From NCBI GenBank assembly GCA_017557925.1, contig JAFYWO010000162.1, positions 1 to 13,032 on the forward strand: a stretch of DNA of 13,032 bases, read 5' to 3'. How positions within the stretch are numbered: position 1 is the stretch's first letter; each line of letters begins with the position of its first letter. Origin of the DNA: Alphaproteobacteria bacterium (lineage in GTDB: Bacteria > Pseudomonadota > Alphaproteobacteria > RF32 > CAG-239). Of the stretch, positions 6,687-13,032 are shown piece by piece. The position numbers were made by a program, and so were the translations under genes. Below the pieces are notes generated by a model that saw only the letters and a program-made list of their open reading frames with translations, did not search any database and had not been told where the DNA came from.

Positions 6687-7757
6687 TTATTTCAATGTTG
6701 CGTTGGTCAAAACACTACTGTAAACGCAGGAACAATCACGCAAAAGCTTTGACATTGAAAATTTCTCTTTGTAAAGAGGGAGAACATAGTACGCGGAGTT
6801 GTAATAAAATACAAACACATACTCTGTGCCAATGTAATACACTTTTCCTGTTTTAGCTGGGTAGAAAGATTTATTTTTCCCTTCTGTATCCGTTATAACA
6901 TACGGCTTAATGATAATGTCTTTTTCAACAGTATCAATTATTTTCGTTTGTTTATTATATTCCGAAAATAAATCACCGCTCCAATTACAAGCAAGCAAAG
7001 CATCTTCAAAAATTATAGTGTTATGCCCAAGTTCTTTAATTCCGTCAGGGGATTTTGAATATAACAATACATCAGCCTTGTCAAAATTAAGAATGTTTTT
7101 ACAATAAAACAATTTAACTGTAAAATCATCATATAGAACAATAGCTGTTGCTTGGGCTGTTAATTTTACGTCTTTTATACCGGTAAGTTCTCTTTCTTTA
7201 CCGCTCTTATAAAATGTTTTAATCTTATTGTTTATATCCCTATAAACAATATTTCCCGTAAAATCCGCACCAAGAATATTTTGTGCTTCAATATGACGAA
7301 TTGTAGGTATATACCTATAATCTACAGAAGTATTGATAACTCCTGTGTATTCTCCAACCTGAATACTAAAAGCAGAACCTGCAAAAACGGTTACTTTCGT
7401 TCTTTCAATATTAGGGAAAGGAAAAGCCTTTATTTCTTCATTGAGCCTATAAAGCACAAAAGCATCTCTTTCTATGCTTCTAACCAAAATATAACCGGTT
7501 CTTAAAGCAAAGAATACGTGTTCAGGTTCATCAAAAGACAGTTTCAACTTGGCATTGTAGTCATAAATTTTTGCATATTTCTCTTCGGAAATTACATCAA
7601 ATTTAGAGATTGCGAACCATCCATTGTGGAAAAAATCCAAAACGACATCCCTGTCATCAAATCGGTTTTTATCAAAAAATTTAAAAATATTTTGGTAATT
7701 TTTATCGGTCATATCGTGACTGATAAATTCAGAATAATAGTAATTAGTTCTCTCCAT
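6687..7757 (-). CDS. Paralog B: strand-rich hypothetical protein (356 aa)
   Basis: Second of four related genes and clearly the closest relative of paralog C. They share FFHNGWFAI (42-50; FFADGWFSI in C), GNIVYRD, and a C-terminal third with GI.LG..I.FE..L, FYPxKTG and FVFxY in the same order. It carries about ten extra N-terminal residues compared with C. Successive units of about 35-40 residues with central aromatic strands suggest a repeat fold such as a beta-propeller; this is inference. There is no signal peptide, membrane segment or catalytic motif. The start ATG is in ATTATG with no G in the previous 20 bases. The flanking terminators (6642-6680 and 7846-7880) isolate it as a single-gene unit. 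Confidence 0.85.
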   Translation of the reverse strand: MERTNYYYSEFISHDMTDKNYQNIFKFFDKNRFDDRDVVLDFFHNGWFAISKFDVISEEKYAKIYDYNAKLKLSFDEPEHVFFALRTGYILVRSIERDAFVLYRLNEEIKAFPFPNIERTKVTVFAGSAFSIQVGEYTGVINTSVDYRYIPTIRHIEAQNILGADFTGNIVYRDINNKIKTFYKSGKERELTGIKDVKLTAQATAIVLYDDFTVKLFYCKNILNFDKADVLLYSKSPDGIKELGHNTIIFEDALLACNWSGDLFSEYNKQTKIIDTVEKDIIIKPYVITDTEGKNKSFYPAKTGKVYYIGTEYVFVFYYNSAYYVLPLYKEKFSMSKLLRDCSCVYSSVLTNATLK

Positions 7758-7798
7758 AATTGTAATAGTTTAGTTATAAAAATATTTTGTCACGTTCA

Positions 7799-7827
7799 GA
7801 GATATTATATTTTACCTATTTTGTCAA
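7799..7827 (-). promoter_or_regulatory. Candidate promoter of paralog B
   Basis: TTGACA (7822-7827) is clear. The -10 box is not: TATCTC (7799-7804) has a 17-base spacer, while a perfect TATAAT (7804-7809) has only 12. The predicted leader is about 35 nt with the former. Confidence 0.55.
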
Positions 7828-7845
7828 TATTTTATTTCTTTATAC

Positions 7846-7880
7846 AAAAAAAAGCCCACCTTAAGAGGTGAGCCTTGAGC
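7846..7880 (-). terminator. Intrinsic terminator of paralog C
   Basis: On the minus strand, AGGCTCACCT pairs with AGGTGGGCTT around a four-base loop and runs into eight T. It starts about 8 bases after the stop of paralog C. Confidence 0.85.
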
Positions 7881-7887
7881 TTTTTTT

Positions 7888-8937
7888 TTATTCGTCAAAT
7901 AAAGCCTGTGCAATTCTTAATGCATAATTTGCATCGTTGTTAGTTCCTTGCTCCAAAGCCTCTCTATGATACTCAATACTCTTATCAATCATAAGAGGAT
8001 AAAATCTGTTGTCATAGAAAAATACGAACAAAGTTTCATAATCAACTTCAAAAAAATCACCTGTTTTTACCGGATAAAAAGCTGTTTTGTCCTTGTATGT
8101 GATAGTGTAAGGATAAACAAATCTGTTTCCGATTGTAACAGATATCGGAGTCTTCTTTTCATCATATTTGGCAACAAAAGCGCCATGAACTGTATCGGCA
8201 ATAAGACTTTTCTCAAAAACAATAGAAGAATCACCAAGAGTTCTGATGCCGTTAAAATTATCTGACATCAACAGAACATCCGGTTTATTTAAAATGTTTT
8301 GAAAATAATCATCATTTCTATTAAATTTTTCGTAAGAAACCAACTTAAACGAACAACCTTTTTCAGAAATAATTGCTCGTCTGTAGTTCAAAAATTCAAT
8401 ATCCATAATGCCGTTAAGCTTAAAAATCTTACCTTGCTTATTGATGATTTCATAATCATCTAATACGTTTTTGTAAACAACATTACCATAACAATCCGCT
8501 TTTGATAATCTTGTGCCAAGGTGAAGCTTGTTAAGCTTGTAAATGTCTTCATCATCTATTGAGACGTTTAATGTAAACAACTCATTTTGGTAGCTGATAA
8601 TTGCCGAACTTCCTGAAATATCCTTGATGTATGTATGTTTTACATCATCAAATTCAATAAAGTATTTTTCTTGTCCTTTTCTGTAGATAATAAAACCGCC
8701 TCGGTCTACACTTTTTTCTACAATAGTGCAAGTTTTGTGAAGAATGGCAACATCATCCGGATTATGGAATGTAAACATCAATTCAGCCTTTTCGCTATAA
8801 ACCTCAATATAATAAGATGAGGTTGCAATAGAATGACGACGAATAGAAAACCAACCATCCGCAAAAAACATCAAACTCTCATATTTCATAAAATGATTGT
8901 TTGAAAAGAACTCGTAATAATTTTTTAAATCTATCAT
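7888..8937 (-). CDS. Paralog C: strand-rich hypothetical protein (349 aa)
   Basis: Third of the four-gene family and closest to paralog B. The N-terminus NYYEFFSNN (6-14) and FFADGWFSI (24-32) match paralog D (YWEFF, FFQNGYFAI). At least four consecutive units of about 35-40 residues can be traced by their strand-turn-strand pattern, for example GGFIIYRKGQEKYFIEF and GNVVYKN then EIINKQGKIFKL. A short helical tail ends the protein. No signal peptide, membrane segment or active-site motif is visible, so a cytosolic binding or scaffold role is only a guess. The ATG has the ATTATG context and no Shine-Dalgarno sequence. Its promoter touches the terminator of paralog D. Confidence 0.85.
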   Translation of the reverse strand: MIDLKNYYEFFSNNHFMKYESLMFFADGWFSIRRHSIATSSYYIEVYSEKAELMFTFHNPDDVAILHKTCTIVEKSVDRGGFIIYRKGQEKYFIEFDDVKHTYIKDISGSSAIISYQNELFTLNVSIDDEDIYKLNKLHLGTRLSKADCYGNVVYKNVLDDYEIINKQGKIFKLNGIMDIEFLNYRRAIISEKGCSFKLVSYEKFNRNDDYFQNILNKPDVLLMSDNFNGIRTLGDSSIVFEKSLIADTVHGAFVAKYDEKKTPISVTIGNRFVYPYTITYKDKTAFYPVKTGDFFEVDYETLFVFFYDNRFYPLMIDKSIEYHREALEQGTNNDANYALRIAQALFDE

Positions 8938-8974
8938 AATATTTAGGGGTTAATAATAATATATATTTTCCCTG

Positions 8975-9002
8975 AATATATAAAGAATAAAATTTTTGTC
9001 AA
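8975..9002 (-). promoter_or_regulatory. Promoter of paralog C, abutting the upstream terminator
   Basis: On the minus strand, TTGACA (8997-9002), a 16-base spacer and TATATT (8975-8980). The predicted leader is about 31 nt. A single base separates the -35 box from the terminator T run of paralog D. Confidence 0.8.
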
Positions 9003-9030
9003 TAAAAAAAGTCCCCCGTAAGGAGGACTG
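9003..9030 (-). terminator. Intrinsic terminator of paralog D
   Basis: On the minus strand, AGTCCTCC pairs with GGGGGACT around a TTAC loop, then seven T. It begins about five bases after the stop of paralog D. Confidence 0.85.
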
Positions 9031-9034
9031 ATTT

Positions 9035-10021
9035 TTAGTGTGTAAGCATTTCTCTTAAACGTTTGTAATAAATGCCTACGCCGGTAACATCTTCTTTTTT
9101 CAGCTCAAAAGATAATGGGAAAATCATTTCTTGCGAGTAGATAATCGTCATCTTTGTGTTGCAACGGTAGTTTGACTGATATGAACTCATCTGTCTTGCA
9201 TTCAAAAAGTAACCGGTTCCATACTTGTTTATTGCTTTATGTGATAGCAATAATGTGCCGTCACAGGCAACCTCAACCAAGTTTGGTGTTTCTTCACAAA
9301 CAATATCACCTTCCGAATTGAGCAACAACTTGTCTTCAAATCCAACACAATAGTCACCTTTTGTGATAATGCCAAAAGTTCCGTTTGCCGTTGCAAGCTT
9401 GTTCAAATTTTCACCAAAAAATGAACAATGAGTTCCGTATCTGGTGATAAAACAGCCGTTTTTCATCACTTCAACACCCAACAATTTGTCTAAGCCTACA
9501 GGCAGAAAGCTGTTGGTAACATCTGTTTTGTTCTTAAATATACGACGTCCCAGTGTGCTAAGGTTAATCGTATAAATTTTACTGTCATTAAATGACGAAA
9601 CAAAAGACAGAGCTTCCACATTCTCACCAAAATCCTGAAGAATTTCAGGTTCTTTGTCTCGGTAAATTGAGTAGACTCTTAAGTGACCATTCATACTTCT
9701 TACCAATACAAGATTACCGCTAAATTTCGGTATATCTTGAATGTTTTTAATAGTGTATGGTTTTTTAAGTTCAATGCCGTCTTTGGCGATTACACAAATC
9801 TCATTGTTTTTGCACTCAACAATCATACCATTAGAGAGAACATCATATCTGTTTCTGATATTACGATGTTCATAAGTTTTGCAAAGATTGCATTCATTGT
9901 CATAAACTTCAAATTTGTCCGCATAAAAGATGGCAAAATATCCGTTCTGAAAAAAGCCAACATTAAGAGCTGTCTTAAATGTTTTTGTAGAAAAAAACTC
10001 CCAATACTTAGAATAATCCAT
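9035..10021 (-). CDS. Paralog D: strand-rich hypothetical protein (328 aa)
   Basis: First-transcribed and shortest of the four related genes. It shares the N-terminal YWEFFSTK (6-13) and FFQNGYFAI (23-31) with the family. The rest has diverged from B and C, though the strand-turn pattern with NG and DG turns continues (LSNGMIVECKNNEICVIAKDGIELKK is typical in style). There is no export signal, membrane segment or known motif; function unknown. The start ATG is in ATTATG with a G-free 20-base upstream stretch. It stands between the rpsD terminator and its own terminator, so it is very likely a single-gene transcript. Confidence 0.85.
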   Translation of the reverse strand: MDYSKYWEFFSTKTFKTALNVGFFQNGYFAIFYADKFEVYDNECNLCKTYEHRNIRNRYDVLSNGMIVECKNNEICVIAKDGIELKKPYTIKNIQDIPKFSGNLVLVRSMNGHLRVYSIYRDKEPEILQDFGENVEALSFVSSFNDSKIYTINLSTLGRRIFKNKTDVTNSFLPVGLDKLLGVEVMKNGCFITRYGTHCSFFGENLNKLATANGTFGIITKGDYCVGFEDKLLLNSEGDIVCEETPNLVEVACDGTLLLSHKAINKYGTGYFLNARQMSSYQSNYRCNTKMTIIYSQEMIFPLSFELKKEDVTGVGIYYKRLREMLTH

Positions 10022-10065
10022 AATTTTAATAATTTTATTGACACAACATTTATTTTATTGCCCAA

Positions 10066-10094
10066 ATAGTGGCATAAGTTTTATTTTTTGTCAA
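10066..10094 (-). promoter_or_regulatory. Promoter of paralog D
   Basis: On the minus strand, TTGACA (10089-10094), a 17-base spacer and CACTAT (10066-10071), preceded by TGC, which fits an extended -10. The predicted leader is about 38 nt. Confidence 0.65.
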
Positions 10095-10157
10095 TATTTA
10101 ATTGCCTTAAAGCTTTTTATTATGAAATTCTATAACACAAAATAGGGGACATTATAC

Positions 10158-10183
10158 AAAAAAAAGCAGGGTAAAAACCCTGC
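10158..10183 (-). terminator. Intrinsic terminator after rpsD
   Basis: On the minus strand, GCAGGGT pairs with ACCCTGC around a TTTT loop, followed by eight T. It starts about 25 bases after the rpsD stop and closes the lolC-lolD-rpsD run. Confidence 0.9.
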
Positions 10184-10208
10184 CTGAAATTTTGGATATA
10201 ATCCCAAA

Positions 10209-10823
10209 TTATCTTGAGTAGAACTCGATAACCAAGTTTGGTTCCATAACACAAGCATAAGGAACATCATCAAACTTAGGAACGAATGTGTATTTTGCAC
10301 TCAATTTACCTGCATCAACTTCCAAATAAGAAGGGAAGTCACGAGTTTGAGATTGAATAGCAGACAATACAACAGTCAAGTTCTTTGATTTTTCACGAAC
10401 TTCAATTACATCACCAGCCTTAACAATGTAAGAAGGGATATTAACTTTTTTACCGTTAACTGTAACGTGACCATGGTTAACAAATTGACGAGCAGCAAAT
10501 ACTGTAGGAACAAATTTTGCTTTGTAAACTAAGTTATCCAAACGAGATTCTAACAAACCGATTAAGTTTTCAGCAGCGTCACCACGTCTTCTGATAGCTT
10601 CTTCATAATATTTGTAGAATTGTTTCTCAGAAATGTTACCATAGTAAACTTTTAATCTTTGTTTAGCATATAATTGCTCACCATAGTCTGTAGTCTTTTT
10701 TCTTCTTTGACCGTGTTGACCTGGAGCATAATTTCTTTTAACTATTGGGCTGTTTGCATCACCCCAAAGGTTGTGGCCATAACGACGGCTACTTTTCTTT
10801 TTTGCATTAACAATACTTTTCAT
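10209..10823 (-). CDS. rpsD: 30S ribosomal protein S4 (204 aa)
   Basis: S4 binds 16S rRNA early in assembly of the small subunit body and helps decoding accuracy. The N-terminal domain carries RRYGHNLWG (13-21) and [10 protein letters not shown], followed by [17 protein letters not shown]. The S4 RNA-binding domain (about 93-157) contains [26 protein letters not shown] sequence. The C-terminus is the conserved [12 protein letters not shown]. The length is that of alphaproteobacterial S4, and the zinc cysteines found in some bacteria are absent. AAAAGGA lies ten bases before the ATG. A 44-codon ORF overlaps its start by four bases (ATGA). S4 often represses its own operon through a leader structure; whether that applies here is open. 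Confidence 0.98.
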   Translation of the reverse strand: MKSIVNAKKKSSRRYGHNLWGDANSPIVKRNYAPGQHGQRRKKTTDYGEQLYAKQRLKVYYGNISEKQFYKYYEEAIRRRGDAAENLIGLLESRLDNLVYKAKFVPTVFAARQFVNHGHVTVNGKKVNIPSYIVKAGDVIEVREKSKNLTVVLSAIQSQTRDFPSYLEVDAGKLSAKYTFVPKFDDVPYACVMEPNLVIEFYSR

Positions 10824-10954
10824 TTTAAAAAAATCCTTTTAAATTTAATTTTATTTATTTTTGTCCCGATAGTTTTGTCTTTAAGACCATATTTTTTACA
10901 AATACAGCACACCGCAAACGGGGTATTTTTTACCCTCTTTCTCGGAAGTAGCAT
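10820..10954 (-). CDS. Possible small basic protein or leader ORF overlapping rpsD (44 aa)
   Basis: Reading from an ATG at 10954, 44 codons end in a TGA that shares ATGA with the rpsD start, the classic layout for translational coupling. An excellent Shine-Dalgarno sequence (AAAGGAGG, about seven bases upstream) precedes it. The product has 11 Lys, 3 Arg and a CCIC cluster at residues 16-19, with no membrane segment. I know no family for it. Points against a real protein: it uses AGA/AGG arginine codons, its lower half is very AT-rich, and its ribosome site and start lie in a hairpin, so the stretch may be an RNA regulator of rpsD with an incidental frame. A candidate promoter inside it (TTGCGG 10912-10917, AAATAT 10889-10894) would bypass it. 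Confidence 0.45.
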   Translation of the reverse strand: MLLPRKRVKNTPFAVCCICKKYGLKDKTIGTKINKIKFKRIFLK

Positions 10955-10966
10955 AAAACTACCTCC
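10921..10966 (-). promoter_or_regulatory. Structured leader in front of rpsD
   Basis: On the minus strand, GGAGGTAG (10959-10966) pairs with CTACTTCC (10944-10951), placing the ATG of the small ORF in the seven-base loop and its Shine-Dalgarno sequence in the stem. Directly after comes a perfect GGGTA/TACCC hairpin (10921-10935). This is more GC-rich than its surroundings. It may be an S4 autoregulatory site or a gate for the small ORF; both are inference. Confidence 0.45.
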
Positions 10967-10997
10967 TTTATTTTTATTTTGCAAGCATTTTTTTTAG

Positions 10998-11723
10998 TTA
11001 ATAGAAGTTTTTTGTTATTTTAGATAAAATAGGTTCATTAACATTGGCTAGTACTCCGCCTTTCAATTTATATTGACTTCCGAGCCTTGAAGCTAACTCC
11101 ATATTATGTGTTGCAATAAGTAGCGATAATCCTGTTTCTTTAACTACACTAAGCATAGTTTCAAATACATCTTCCGCAGTATTAGGGTCCAAATTTCCGG
11201 TTGGTTCGTCTGCAAGTAAGAGTTTAGGTGAGTTGGATAAAGCCCTAGCGATAGCTACTCTTTGTTGTTCACCGCCGGATAATTCCGCAGGTCTATGATT
11301 TAGCCTATGTGATAAATGCATTTTTTCTAACAACATTACAGCTCTTTCTTTTGCTTCGTTTTTGCTTTTACGAGCAATAATCATTGGAAGCATAACATTT
11401 TCAAGTGCGCTGAAATCACCTAACAGATTATGGTATTGATACACGAACCCGATATAATCTCGTCTTAAATCAGTTCTTACATCATCAGAAGATTTACTAA
11501 CGTTAATTCCATCTAAAATTACCTTTCCGGATGTCGGCTTGTCAAGAAGTCCTGCAATTTGCAAAAGAGTTGATTTACCGGCGCCTGACTGTCCGACAAG
11601 TGCAATAGCATCACCTTTGAGTATTTCAAGGTCAACACCTGTTAGGACTTCTAAGTTTTGTTTACCTTGACGATATGTCTTAATTACATTGTTTAATTCC
11701 AATACTTTTTTATTATTATTCAT
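10998..11723 (-). CDS. lolD: LolD, lipoprotein-releasing ABC transporter ATPase (241 aa)
   Basis: LolD drives release of mature lipoproteins from the inner membrane toward the carrier LolA, using ATP on the cytosolic face with LolC/E-type permeases. Visible motifs: Walker A GQSGAGKST (44-52), Q-loop in FVYQYHNLLGDF (93-104, typical for LolD), signature LSGGEQQR (148-155), Walker B LLLADEP (168-174) and switch His-206. I chose the ATG at 11723; the frame stays open 34 codons upstream, but those codons overlap the end of lolC in another frame. GGTGGAGG stands about ten bases before. It overlaps lolC by eight bases, so the two are co-translated. No terminator separates it from the small ORF and rpsD. 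Confidence 0.95.
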   Translation of the reverse strand: MNNNKKVLELNNVIKTYRQGKQNLEVLTGVDLEILKGDAIALVGQSGAGKSTLLQIAGLLDKPTSGKVILDGINVSKSSDDVRTDLRRDYIGFVYQYHNLLGDFSALENVMLPMIIARKSKNEAKERAVMLLEKMHLSHRLNHRPAELSGGEQQRVAIARALSNSPKLLLADEPTGNLDPNTAEDVFETMLSVVKETGLSLLIATHNMELASRLGSQYKLKGGVLANVNEPILSKITKNFY

Positions 11724-12972
11724 AACGCAAAGCCTCCACCGGATCCATTTTTGCTGCTCTGTAAGCAGGGTATAGTGTTGCAATAAAAGACAAGAACAAA
11801 GATAATAAACCGACAGTAACCACAACTTCTGTTTCTACCTTTGCAGGTAATCTGGATAAGAAATAAATTTCAGCCGCAAATAAATCTCTACCAGCAATAG
11901 TTTGTAAAAATTGTCTGATATTTTCAATGTTATCACAGAACAATAAACCTAAAATAACGCCGGCAGCTGTTCCTACAAATCCAATCATAGCTCCGTCAAA
12001 AAAGAATATTCTCATAATAGCGCCTTTTGATGCTCCCATAGTGCGCAATACAGCAATATCTCTGCTTTTATCCTTAACAAGCATAACAAGTCCGGTAATG
12101 ATATTAAAAGCTGCCACCAAAATAATCAAAGTCAAAACAACAAACATAACATTTCTTTCAACATCAACAGCATTAAAAAAGGCTGCATTTGTTTGGCGAT
12201 AATCATAAACATAAGCTTTGTTGTCTGAACTGGCAATAGAGTGTTTAATCAGTTCTTTAATGTAGTCAATATCTCCGTTATCTGTAACACTTACGTCAAT
12301 AGATGTTACCCCGTCACCCAAAGACAAAAACTTTTGAGCAGCTTCTAACGGCATAAAGATAAAGTTTGCATCATATTCATACATCCCGAAATTAAAAGTG
12401 CCGGCAACTTTATAACTTTTCATCCTTGGGACTGTTCCAAATATAGTTATCTTTCCTTGAGGCGAGAGAAGGGTAATTTCATCTCCTTCCATAACACCGA
12501 GTTTGTTTGCAAGTTTATAACCCAAAACAACAACATCATCTTTGAAAAAGTTTAAGTCAAAATCCTTAAATCCGTCACGCAAGACTTCCTTTTTCTTGAT
12601 GTCATTAGCATTGATGCCTCTAATCATAACACCTTCAGCACTGTTTCCGGCGGTAGCCAACAGTTGTTTTTCTACCATAGGTATTGCAATATCAACACCC
12701 TTTATTTGAGTTTCAAAATTCTTAACTGCTTCTTTGTAATTATTAAACGGACTGTTATTTATACTTACAATACTGATATGCCCGTTTATGCCCAAAATTC
12801 TTTCAAGCAATTCTGCCTTAAAACCATTCATAACTGAGGTTACAATAATAAGGGTAGCAACCCCCAAAGCAATTCCGATACCGGCAAAAGAAGTTATAAC
12901 CGATATAAAACCTTCTTTTCTCTTTGCCCTTAAATATCTAAAGGCCACCAATTTTTCAAATCTTGAAAACAT
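11716..12972 (-). CDS. lolC: LolC/E-type lipoprotein-releasing permease (418 aa)
   Basis: Inner-membrane subunit that extracts outer-membrane-bound lipoproteins and passes them to LolA, working with LolD. It has the LolC/LolE layout: N-terminal FEKLVAFRYLRAKRKEGFIS, one membrane helix (about 22-50), a large periplasmic domain (about 51-265), and three C-terminal helices (about 272-300, 322-346 and 384-406). The FtsX-type cytosolic segment KDKSRDIAVLRTMGAS follows the second helix, and the end is MDPVEALRYE. Only one permease gene is seen, as in species where a single LolF-like protein forms a homodimer; a second could lie outside. I chose the ATG at 12972; an in-frame TTG six bases earlier is too close to the Shine-Dalgarno sequence. 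Confidence 0.93.
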   Translation of the reverse strand: MFSRFEKLVAFRYLRAKRKEGFISVITSFAGIGIALGVATLIIVTSVMNGFKAELLERILGINGHISIVSINNSPFNNYKEAVKNFETQIKGVDIAIPMVEKQLLATAGNSAEGVMIRGINANDIKKKEVLRDGFKDFDLNFFKDDVVVLGYKLANKLGVMEGDEITLLSPQGKITIFGTVPRMKSYKVAGTFNFGMYEYDANFIFMPLEAAQKFLSLGDGVTSIDVSVTDNGDIDYIKELIKHSIASSDNKAYVYDYRQTNAAFFNAVDVERNVMFVVLTLIILVAAFNIITGLVMLVKDKSRDIAVLRTMGASKGAIMRIFFFDGAMIGFVGTAAGVILGLLFCDNIENIRQFLQTIAGRDLFAAEIYFLSRLPAKVETEVVVTVGLLSLFLSFIATLYPAYRAAKMDPVEALRYE

Positions 12973-12981
12973 AATCAAACT

Positions 12982-12987
12982 CTCCTT
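12982..12987 (-). promoter_or_regulatory. Ribosome binding site deciding the lolC start
   Basis: AAGGAG on the minus strand stands nine bases before the ATG at 12972, but only three before the in-frame TTG at 12978, so the ATG is the likely start. Confidence 0.75.
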
Positions 12988-13032
12988 TTACATAAAACAT
13001 ATAAACATCCCTACATTATGCAAGCCTGTTTA

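Noticed and set aside
7281..7871. Plus-strand frames of 74 and 117 codons opposite paralog B, and a 128-codon frame at 9683-10069 opposite paralog D
   Set aside because: They lie antisense to well-supported genes, have no matching promoter or ribosome site, and read as Phe/Ile/Asn-rich shadow sequence.
10022..10157. A hidden gene in the gap between paralog D and the rpsD terminator
   Set aside because: No frame with a start and ribosome site was found; the gap is AT-rich and holds only the paralog D promoter.
10889..10917. A dedicated rpsD promoter inside the small ORF (TTGCGG, 17 bases, AAATAT)
   Set aside because: The match to consensus is weak, so it is not annotated as a feature. If real, it would argue against a coupled small ORF and is mentioned there.
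11724..11825. A 34-residue N-terminal extension of LolD
   Set aside because: These codons overlap lolC in another frame. The LolD family starts near the ATG at 11723, which has a Shine-Dalgarno site.

Overview
The window looks like a chromosomal segment of an AT-rich alphaproteobacterium. The ribosomal protein S4 has the alphaproteobacterial sequence pattern ([38 protein letters not shown]) and no zinc cysteines. The lipoprotein-release pair lolC-lolD lies directly upstream of it. Host-adapted or gut lineages of this class have similar base composition, but I cannot name the taxon from sequence alone.

Layout. (1) Positions 1-3020, plus strand: the end of an unknown gene, a helical hypothetical protein, and two tandem copies of a secreted-protein gene. 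Each copy carries its own promoter and terminator, and the duplication dragged along the last codons of the preceding gene. (2) 3033-5313: ordinary genes. A nitroreductase and a UPF0149-like protein are on the minus strand; divergent from them are a small four-cysteine lipoprotein and a eukaryotic-type phosphomannomutase. (3) 5366-10021, minus strand: four consecutive paralogous cytosolic proteins of 328-394 residues, rich in beta-strand and with no recognised function. They appear to be separate transcription units, each with a TTGACA promoter and an intrinsic terminator. (4) 10158-12972, minus strand: lolC, lolD, a 44-codon ORF that overlaps rpsD by ATGA, and rpsD, with a terminator only after rpsD.

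Two expression styles coexist. Most of the ordinary genes (lolC, lolD, rpsD, nitroreductase, phosphomannomutase, lipoprotein) have a visible Shine-Dalgarno sequence. The seven unknown accessory genes (431, 1406, 2350, 6550, 7757, 8937 and 10021) share a different arrangement: a TTGACA-type promoter, a predicted leader of about 31-41 nt, no G at all in the last 20 nt before the start, and the start context ATTATG. This shared arrangement, the four-gene family and the tandem secreted pair form the most unusual part of the window. The structured leader and small ORF in front of rpsD is a second, independent point of interest. No mobile element, tRNA, rRNA or CRISPR array was seen.
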